This document shows, piece by piece, positions 56,992-64,000 of a DNA stretch of 64,000 bases (its first letter is position 1; every line of letters begins with the position of its first letter). The notes under the pieces were generated by a model that had not been told where the DNA came from, searched no databases, and saw nothing but the letters and a program-made list of their open reading frames with translations. A program made the translations under genes and the position numbers. Source of the stretch: Hydractinia symbiolongicarpus (Eukaryota > Cnidaria > Hydrozoa > Anthoathecata > Hydractiniidae); assembly GCF_029227915.1 (NCBI RefSeq), contig NC_079881.1, positions 6,820,001 to 6,884,000 on the forward strand, given 5' to 3'.

Positions 56992-57063
56992 GGGCCTGTC
57001 CGGGAGTTGAACCCGGGACCTCTCGCACCCTAAGCGAGAATCATACCACTAGACCAACAGGCC
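56992..57063 (-). tRNA. tRNA-Pro(AGG), canonical
   Basis: Duplicate of 54981-55052. Confidence 0.95.
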
Positions 57064-57328
57064 ATATGAATCATCTAAAATATTTAGGGAACAACTTGTT
57101 TAAAGTCTTACGTGAAATATCCATCACACAGAACACAAACAAAGTTGTTTTTTCTTCAAAACATTCATAACATGAATGTTGGATATTATTTCTTGAATTG
57201 TCAAGTCAACCATACAATCCAAGCCACGAAAAAGCTCAACCAAAATATTTTTTAGCAATTGTCAGTTGATTGGTTATTACCCTTTACAATAGAATATAGT
57301 CTAATGCACAAATTTGCGATAATCAATT

Positions 57329-57400
57329 GGGCCTGTGCGGGAGTTTAACCTGCAACATCTCGCACCAGAAGCGAGAATCATACTAATAGACCAACAGGCC
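57329..57400 (-). pseudogene. tRNA-Pro-derived D site, anticodon CTG
   Basis: T-loop form a. Duplicate of 55318-55389. Confidence 0.85.
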
Positions 57401-57657
57401 CGGATATCATTAAAACCTCCGATTGTGTCATTATAAGGAGGGAGGATTACTGAATATTTGTAGGAAAGAGGTTACAAATAGCTTCCTCGTGGGCAATGCA
57501 TACAGACAAATCGGAGTGTAATGTTGATTTGTGAAAATGTAAAGTAACATTTTTGAAACGAATCCATAAAGCAACTCTGTCAAGGATCATCATTCCAGAG
57601 ATAATAAATGATTCACCGAATCTTATGACACTTACCAATTATGTGTGATTTTTAGTT

Positions 57658-57729
57658 GGGCCTGTCCGGGAGTTGAACCCGGGACCTCTCGCACCCTAAG
57701 CGAGAATCATACCACTAGACCAACAGGTC
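57658..57729 (-). tRNA. tRNA-Pro(AGG), class A, one acceptor mismatch
   Basis: G2A. Duplicate of 55647-55718. Confidence 0.72.
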
Positions 57730-57994
57730 ATACGAATCTTCTAAAATATTTAGGCAACAACTTGTTCATGGGCTTTCGTGAAATATCCATCACACAGAAC
57801 ACAAAAAATGTTGTTTTTTCTTCAAAACATTCATAACATGAATGTTGGATATTATTTCTTGAATTGTCAAGTCAACCATACAATCCAAGCCACGAAAAAG
57901 CTCAACCAAAATATTTTTTAGCAATTGTCAGTTGATTGGTTATTACCCTTTACAATAGAATATAGTCTAATGCACAGATTTGCGATAATCAATT

Positions 57995-58066
57995 GGGCCT
58001 GTGCGGGAGTTTAACCTACGACATCTCGCACCAGAAGCGAGAATCATACTAATAGACCAACAGGCC
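57995..58066 (-). pseudogene. tRNA-Pro-derived D site, anticodon CTG
   Basis: T-loop form a. Duplicate of 55984-56055. Confidence 0.85.
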
Positions 58067-58336
58067 AGGATATCATTGAAACCTCCGATTGTGTAGTTAT
58101 GTGCAGAGAAGATTACTGAATATTTGTAGGAAAGAGGTTACAAATAGCTTCCTCGTGGGCAATGCATACAGACAAATCGGAGTGTAATGTTGATTTGTGA
58201 AAATGTAAAGTAACATTTTTGAAACGAATCCATAAAGCAACTCTGTCAAGAATTCATTTCGAGAATCGTCATTCCAGAGATAGTAAATGCTTCACCGAAT
58301 CTTATGACACTTACCAATTATGTGTGATATTTAGTT

Positions 58337-58408
58337 GGGCCTGTCCGGGAGTTGAACCCGGGACCTCTCGCACCCTAAGCGAGAATCTTACCACTAGAAC
58401 AACAGACC
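58337..58408 (-). tRNA. tRNA-Pro(AGG), class A, three changes
   Basis: C3T (wobble), G10T and T22A. The anticodon and T arms are canonical. Confidence 0.58.
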
Positions 58409-58673
58409 ATACAAATAATCTAAAATATTTAGGCAAGAACTTGTTCATGGTCTTACGTGAAATATCCATCACACAGAACACAAAAAATGTTGTTTTTTCT
58501 TCAAAATATTCATAACATGAATGTTGGATATTATTTCTTGAATTGTCAAGTCAACCATACAATCCAAGCCACGAAAAAGCTAAACCAAAGCAATTTTTAG
58601 CAATTGTCAGCTGATTGGTTATTACCCTTTACAGTAGAATATAATCTAATGCACAAATTTGCGATAATCAATT

Positions 58674-58745
58674 GGGCCTGTGCGGGAGTTTAACCTGCGA
58701 CATCTCGCACCAGAAGCGAGAATCATACTAATAGACCAACAGGCC
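58674..58745 (-). pseudogene. tRNA-Pro-derived D site, anticodon CTG
   Basis: T-loop form a. Confidence 0.85.
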
Positions 58746-59002
58746 AGGATATCATTGAAACCTCCGTTTGTGTCATTATGTGCAGAGAGGATTACTGAAT
58801 ATTTGTAGGAAAGAGGTTACAAACAGCTTCCTCGTGGGCAATGCATACAGAAAAATCAGAGCGTAAAGTTGATTTGTAAAATTGTAAAGTAACATTTTTG
58901 AAACGAATCCATAAAACAACTCTGTCAAGAATCATCATTCCAGAGATAATAAATGATTCACCGAATCTTATGACACTTACCAATTATGTGTGATTTTTAG
59001 TT

Positions 59003-59074
59003 GGGCCTGTCCGGGAGTTGAACCCGGGACCTCTCGCAGCCTAAGCAAGAATCATGCCACTAGACCAACAGGCC
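59003..59074 (-). tRNA. tRNA-Pro(AGG), class A, G37 lost
   Basis: G37 to C next to the anticodon and C29T wobble. G37 (m1G37 in tRNA-Pro) guards the reading frame, so decoding may be affected. Confidence 0.6.
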
Positions 59075-59430
59075 ATAGGAATCGTCTAAAATATTTAGGG
59101 AACAATTTTGCAAGGTCTTACGTGAAATATCCATCACACAGAACTCAAAAAATGTTGTTTTTTCTTCAAAACATTCATAATATGAATGTTGGATATTATT
59201 TCTTGAATTGTCAAGACAACAATACAATCCAAGCCACGAAAAATCTCAACCAAAATATTTTTCAGCAATTGTCAGTTGATTGGTTATTACCCTTTACAGT
59301 AGAATATAGCCTTATGCACAAATTTGCGATAAGCAATTGGGCCTGTGCGGGAGTTTAACCTGCGACTTCTCGCACCTGAAGCGAGAATCATACTAATAGG
59401 CCAACAGGCCAGGATTTCATTGAAACCTCC
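59018..59430. repeat. Partial 678-bp duplicate pair (with 59696-60108)
   Basis: P gene, spacer U and D(CAG) site repeat at +678 with shared variants (CAACAATACAATCC, GCGACTTCTCG). The V spacers on both sides differ, so only about 0.4 kb was copied. Confidence 0.75.
59339..59410 (-). pseudogene. tRNA-Pro-derived D site, anticodon CAG
   Basis: T-loop form a. Private change GCGACTTC on the plus strand. Confidence 0.85.
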
Positions 59431-59680
59431 GATTGTGTCATTATTTGCAGAGAAGATTACTGAATATTTGTAGGAAAGAGGTTATAAATAATTTCCTCGT
59501 GGGCAATGCACACAGACAAATCAGTGTGTAAAGTTGATTTGTAAAATTGTAAAGTAACATTTTTGAAACGAATCCATAAAACAACTCATTCATGAATTCA
59601 TTTCCAGAATCGTCATTACAGAGATAGTAAATGCTTCACCGAAGCTTATGACACTTACCAATTATGTGTGATTGTTAGTT

Positions 59681-59752
59681 GGGCCTGTCCGGGAGTTGAA
59701 CCCGGGACCTCTCGCACCCTAAGCAAGAATCATGCCACTAGACCAACAGGCC
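59681..59752 (-). tRNA. tRNA-Pro(AGG), class A, U29-G41 wobble
   Basis: Canonical except C29T. Confidence 0.88.
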
Positions 59753-60016
59753 ATAGGAATCGTCTAAAATATTTAGGGAACAATTTTGCAAGGTCTTACG
59801 TGAAATATCCATCACACAGAACTCAAAAAATGTTGTTTTTTCTTCAAAACATTCATAATATGAATGTTGGATATTATTTCTTGAATTGTCAAGACAACAA
59901 TACAATCCAAGCCACGAAAAATCTCAACCAAAATATTTTTCAGCAATTGTCAGTTGATTGGTTATTACCCTTTACAGTAGAATATAGCCTTATGCACAAA
60001 TTTGCGATAAGCAATT

Positions 60017-60088
60017 GGGCCTGTGCGGGAGTTTAACCTGCGACTTCTCGCACCTGAAGCGAGAATCATACTAATAGGCCAACAGGCC
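60017..60088 (-). pseudogene. tRNA-Pro-derived D site, anticodon CAG
   Basis: Duplicate of 59339-59410. Confidence 0.85.
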
Positions 60089-60344
60089 AGGATATCATTG
60101 AAACCTCCGATTGTGTCATTATGTGCAGAGAGGATTACTGAATATTTGTAGGAAAGAGGTTACAACAGCTTCCTCGTGGGCAATGCATACAGAAAAATCA
60201 GAGCGTAAAGTTGATTTGTAAAATTGTAAAGTAACATTTTTGAAACGAATCCATAAAACAACTCTGTCAAGAATCGTCATTCCACAGATAGTAAATGCTT
60301 CACCGAATCTTATGACACTTACCAATTATGTGTGATATTTAGTT

Positions 60345-60416
60345 GGGCCTGTCCGGGAGTTGAACCCGGGACCTCTGGCACCCTAAGCGAGAATCATACC
60401 ACTAGAACAACAGAAC
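60345..60416 (-). pseudogene. tRNA-Pro-like(AGG), acceptor broken
   Basis: The 5' acceptor strand reads GTTCTGT (G2T, C3T), with G10T and G41C. Anticodon loop TTAGGGT is intact. Confidence 0.65.
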
Positions 60417-60681
60417 ATTCGAATCATCTAAAATATTTAGGCAACAACTTGTTCATGGTCTTACGTGAAATATCCATCACACAGAACACAAAAAATGCTG
60501 GTTTTTTTTCAAAACCTTCATAATATGAATGTTGGATATTATTTCTTGAATTGTCAAGACAACCATACAATCCAAGCCACGAAAAAGCTCAACCAAAATA
60601 TTTTTCAGCAATTGTCAGTTGATTGGTTATTACCCTTTACAGTAGAATATAGCCTTATGCACAAATTTGCGATAAGCAATT

Positions 60682-60753
60682 GGGCCTGTGCGGGAGTTTA
60701 ACTTGCGACATCTCGCACCTGAAGCGAGAATCATACTAATAGGCCAACAGGCC
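60682..60753 (-). pseudogene. tRNA-Pro-derived D site, anticodon CAG
   Basis: T-loop form a with a T-stem change (plus strand ACTTGCG). Confidence 0.85.
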
Positions 60754-61023
60754 AGGATATAATTGAAACCTCCGATTGTGTAATTATGTGCAGAGAAGAT
60801 TACTGAAAATTTGTAGGAAAGAGGTTACAAATAGCTTCCTCGTGGGCAATGCATACAGACAAATCGGAGTGTAATGTTGATTTGTAAAAATGTAAAGTAA
60901 CATTTTTGAAACGAATCCGTAAAGCAACTCTGTCAAGAATTCATTTCAAGAATCGTCATTCCAGAGATAGTAAATGCTTCACCGAATCTTATGACACTTA
61001 CCAATTATGTGTGATTTTTAGTT

Positions 61024-61095
61024 GGGCCTGTCCGGGAGTTGAACCCGGGACCTCTCGCACCCTAAGCGAGAATCATACCACTAGACCAACAGGCC
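61024..61095 (-). tRNA. tRNA-Pro(AGG), canonical
   Basis: Identical to 632-703. Confidence 0.95.
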
Positions 61096-61360
61096 ATACG
61101 AACCATCTAAAATATTTAGGGAACAACTTGTTTAAAGTCTTACGTGAAATATCCATCACACAGAACACAAAAAATGTTGTTTTTTCTTCAAAACATTCAT
61201 AACATGAATGTTGGATATTATTTCTTGAATTGTCAAGTCAACCATACAATCCAAGCCACGAAAAAGCTCAACCAAAATATTTTTTAGCAATTGTCAGTTG
61301 ATTGGTTATTACCCTTTACAATAGAATATAGTCTAATGCACAAATTTGCGATAATCAATT

Positions 61361-61432
61361 GGGCCTGTGCGGGAGTTTAACCTGCGACATCTCGCACCAG
61401 AAGCGAGAATAATACTAATAGACCAACAGGCT
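61361..61432 (-). pseudogene. tRNA-Pro-derived D site, anticodon CTG
   Basis: T-loop form a. G1 to A. Confidence 0.85.
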
Positions 61433-61689
61433 AGGATATCATTAAAACCTCCGATTGTGTCATTATAAGGAGGGAGGATTACTGAATATTTGTAGGAAAG
61501 AGGTTACAAATAGCTTCCTCGTGGGCAATGCATACAGACAAATCGGAGTGTAATGTTGATTTGTGAAAATGTAAAGTAACATTTTTGAAACGAATCCATA
61601 AAGCAACTCTGTCAAGAATCATCATTCCAGAGATAATAAATGCTTCACCGAAGCTTATGACACTTACGAATTATGGGTGATTTGTAGTT

Positions 61690-61761
61690 GGGCCAGTCCG
61701 GGAGTTGAATCCGGGACCTCTGGCACCCTAATAGACAATCATGTCACTATACCAACAGGCC
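61690..61761 (-). pseudogene. tRNA-Pro-like, class C, anticodon AGG
   Basis: Class C with one more anticodon-stem change (plus strand AATAGAC). Confidence 0.75.
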
Positions 61762-62026
61762 ATAGGAATCGTCTAAAATATTTACGGAACAACTTGTTCA
61801 AAGTCTTACGTGAAATATCCATCACACAGAACACAAAAAATGTTGCTTTTTCTTCAAAACATTCATAACATGTGTGTTGGATATTATTTCTTGAATTGAC
61901 AAGACAACCATACAATCCAAGCCACGAAAAAGCTCAACCAAAATATTTTTCAGCAATTGTCAGTTGATTGGTTATTACCCTTTACAGTAGAACATAGTCT
62001 TATCCACAAATTTGCGATAAGCAATT

Positions 62027-62098
62027 GGACCTGTGCGGGAGTTTTACCTGCGACATCTCGTACCAGAAGCGAGAATCATATTAATAGACCAACAGACC
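62027..62098 (-). pseudogene. tRNA-Pro-derived D site, anticodon CTG
   Basis: T-loop form b. Both acceptor strands changed (GGACCTGT and ACAGACC on the plus strand); C31.A39 mismatch. Confidence 0.85.
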
Positions 62099-62355
62099 AG
62101 AATATCATTGAAACCTCCGATTGTGTCATTATTTGCAGAGAGGATTACTGAATATTTGTAGGAAAGAGGTTACAAATAGCTTCCTCGTGGGCAATGCACA
62201 CAGACAAATCAGAGTGTAAAGTTGATTTGTAAAATTGTAAAGTAACATTTTTGAAACGAATCCATAAAACAACTCTGTCAAGAATCATCATTCCAGAGAT
62301 AGTAAATGCTTCACCGGAGCTTATGACACTTATCAATTATGTGTCATTTGCAGTT

Positions 62356-62427
62356 GGGTCTGTCCGGGAGTTGAACCCGGGACCTTTCGCACCCTAAGCA
62401 AGAATCATGCCACTAGACCAACAGGCC
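62356..62427 (-). tRNA. tRNA-Pro(AGG), class A, three changes
   Basis: G70A (acceptor mismatch), G43A (27.43 mismatch) and C29T wobble. Boxes are intact. Confidence 0.58.
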
Positions 62428-62691
62428 ATAGGCATCTTCTAAAATATTTAGGCAACATATTGTTCATGGTCTTACGTGAAATATCCATCACACAGATCAC
62501 AAAGATTTTTGTTTTTCTTCAAAACATTCATAATATGAATGTTGGATATTATTTCTTGAATTGTCAAGACAACCATACAATCCAAGGCACGAAAAAGCTC
62601 AACCAAAATATTTTTCAGCAATTGTCCGTTGATTGGTTATTACCCTTTACAGTAAAATATAGCCTTATGCACAAATTTGCGATAAGCAATT

Positions 62692-62763
62692 GGGCCTGTG
62701 CTTGAGTTTAGCCTGCCACATCTTGCACCAGAAACGAGAATCATACTAATAGGCCAACAGGCC
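62692..62763 (-). pseudogene. tRNA-Pro-derived D site, anticodon CTG
   Basis: T-loop form c with several extra T-arm and anticodon-stem changes. One of the most decayed D sites. Confidence 0.85.
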
Positions 62764-63033
62764 AGGATATCATTGAAACCTCCGATTGTGTCATTATATG
62801 GAGGGAGGATTACTGAATATTTGTAGGAAAGAGGTTACAAATAGCTTCCTGGTGGGCAATGCATACAGACAAATCGGAGTGTAATGTTGATTTGTAAAAA
62901 TGTAAAGTAACATTTTTGAAACGAATCCATAAAGCAACTCTGTCAAGAATTCATTTCGAGAATCGTCATTCCAGAGATAGTAAATGTTTCACCGAATCTT
63001 ATGACACTTACCAATTATGTGTGATTTTTAGTT

Positions 63034-63105
63034 GGGCCTGTCCGGGAGTTGAACCCGGGACCTCTATCACCCTAAGAGAGAATCAGGCCACTAGACCAAC
63101 GGGCC
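63034..63105 (-). tRNA. tRNA-Pro(AGG), class B with acceptor mismatch
   Basis: Class B with T5 to C (C5.A68). The left flank is class A type (GATTTTTAG). Confidence 0.5.
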
Positions 63106-63369
63106 ATAGGAATCGTCTAAAACATTTATGCAACAGCTTGTACATGGTCTTACGTGAAATATCCATCACACAGAACTCAAAAAATGTTGTTTTTCGACAA
63201 AACATTCATAACATGAATGTTGGATATTATTTCTTGAATTGTCAAGTCAACCATACAATCCAAGCCACGAAAAAGCTCAACCAAAATATTTTTTAGCAAT
63301 TGTCAGTTGATTGGTTATTACCCTTTACAGTAGAATAAAGTCTTATGCACAAATTTGCGATAAGCAATT

Positions 63370-63441
63370 GGGCCTGCGCGGGAGTTTATCCTGCGACATC
63401 TCGCGCAAGAAGCGAGAATCATACTAATAGACCAACAGGCC
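63370..63441 (-). pseudogene. tRNA-Pro-derived D site, anticodon CTT
   Basis: T-loop form d. T38 to C (plus strand TCGCGCAAG). Confidence 0.85.
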
Positions 63442-63698
63442 AGGATATCATTGAAACCTCCGATTGTGTCATTATGTGCAGAGATGATTACTGAATATTT
63501 GTAAGAATTAGGTTACAAATAGCTTCCTCGTGGGCAATGCATACAGACAAATCGGAGTGTAAAGTTGATTTTTAAAATTGTAAAGTAACATTTTTCAAAC
63601 AAATCCATAAAACAACTCTGTCAAGAATCATCATTCCAGAGATAGTAAATGGTTCACCGAAGCTTATGACACTTACCAATTATGTGTGATTTGTATTT

Positions 63699-63770
63699 GG
63701 GCCTGTCCGGGAGATGAACCCGGGACCTCTATCACGCTAAGAGAGAATCAGGCCACTAGACCAACAGGCC
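63699..63770 (-). pseudogene. tRNA-Pro-like, class B relative, anticodon AGC
   Basis: Loop TTAGCGT gives AGC (Ala codon GCU). It keeps the class B C29.U41 mismatch. A58 to T damages the T loop and B box. The array continues past the window edge. Confidence 0.6.
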
Positions 63771-64000
63771 ATAGGAATCGTCTAAAGCATTTTTGCAACA
63801 GCTTGTACATGATCTTACGTGAAATATCCATCACACAGAACACAAAAAATGCTGTTTTTTCTGCAAAACATTCATAACATGAATGTTGGATATTATTTTT
63901 TGAATTGTCAAGACAACCATACAGTTCAAGCCACGAAAAAGCTCAACCAAAATATTTTTCAGCAATTGTCAGTTGATTGGTTATTACCCTTTACAGTAGA

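Larger units (their letters stand above)
56326..58336. repeat. 2,011-bp three-dimer repeat, copy 2
   Basis: Differs from 54315-56325 at only a few bases by eye (for example TATTTTTAGG for TATTTGTAGG). Confidence 0.88.
1..64000 (-). repeat. Tandem tRNA-Pro array (dimer repeat of about 665-679 bp)
   Basis: The whole window is a head-to-tail repeat. Each unit holds a tRNA-Pro (P site), a spacer of about 265 bases, a degenerate tRNA-Pro copy (D site) and a second spacer of about 257-270 bases. All 191 tRNA-shaped sites lie on the minus strand. Site-to-site steps are 333-337 bases from P to D and 328-342 from D to P. Apart from six D-less recombinant units, alternation is strict. Neither edge of the window shows unique flanking DNA, so the array extends beyond both ends. 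Confidence 0.97.

Noticed and set aside
1-64000. CRISPR array
   Set aside because: Regular repeats are present, but the period is about 337 bases, the spacers are themselves repeats, and there are no cas genes. The repeat core is a tRNA.
1-64000. tRNA-derived SINE family
   Set aside because: Copies are in strict head-to-tail tandem with intact tRNA ends. I see no A- or T-rich 3' tail at unit ends, no target-site duplications and no dispersed insertions.

Overview
The window is one uninterrupted tandem array of tRNA-Pro genes and tRNA-Pro-derived copies. I see no protein-coding gene. The sequence is AT-rich and looks like eukaryotic nuclear DNA. The canonical copy is a 72-base, intron-less tRNA with a G1-C72 acceptor stem, C73 discriminator, anticodon AGG (decodes CCU), good internal Pol III A and B boxes, and no encoded CCA. 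The D, anticodon and T arms closely resemble animal and plant cytosolic tRNA-Pro. The species cannot be named from the sequence; an animal is my best guess.

Layout: I located 191 tRNA-shaped sites (one cut by the left edge), all on the minus strand. They are spaced about 328-342 bases apart with no inversion and no foreign insertion. Two site types alternate, giving a basic dimer of about 665-679 bp. The first type ('P site', 99 copies) is tRNA-Pro: 23 copies match the consensus exactly apart from base 20, and the rest range from one substitution to clearly dead. The second type ('D site', 92 copies) keeps the acceptor stem and the anticodon stem. It has lost G15, G18 and C56, carries a T-stem mismatch, and has an anticodon changed to CTG (50), CAG (23) or CTT (19). 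The D sites are best read as tRNA-Pro pseudogenes or decoys.

P sites fall into subfamilies. Class A is canonical or nearly so. Class B has one C29.U41 mismatch in the anticodon stem. Class C has three anticodon-stem mismatches, with anticodon AGG or GGG. Class H has anticodon ATG. A recombinant class has a P body joined directly to the D upstream flank. Subfamilies mix as mosaics, with many apparent switch points inside the tRNA itself. Higher-order duplications of 666, 677, 1,020, 1,327, 1,337, 2,011, 2,686, 4,691 and about 5,369 bp are nested across the window, as expected from unequal crossing-over and gene conversion.

Spacers: upstream of each P gene lies a TATA-like AT box (about -12 to -25), then a poly-T tract and a perfect 7-bp palindrome. 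Downstream there is no T-run at the gene end. The first T4/T5 run on the coding strand is about 130 bases away, at the edge of a hairpin. Coordinates of tRNA sites are exact by reading; boundaries of the large duplications are approximate. tRNA base numbers follow standard tRNA numbering on the minus strand (no base 17).
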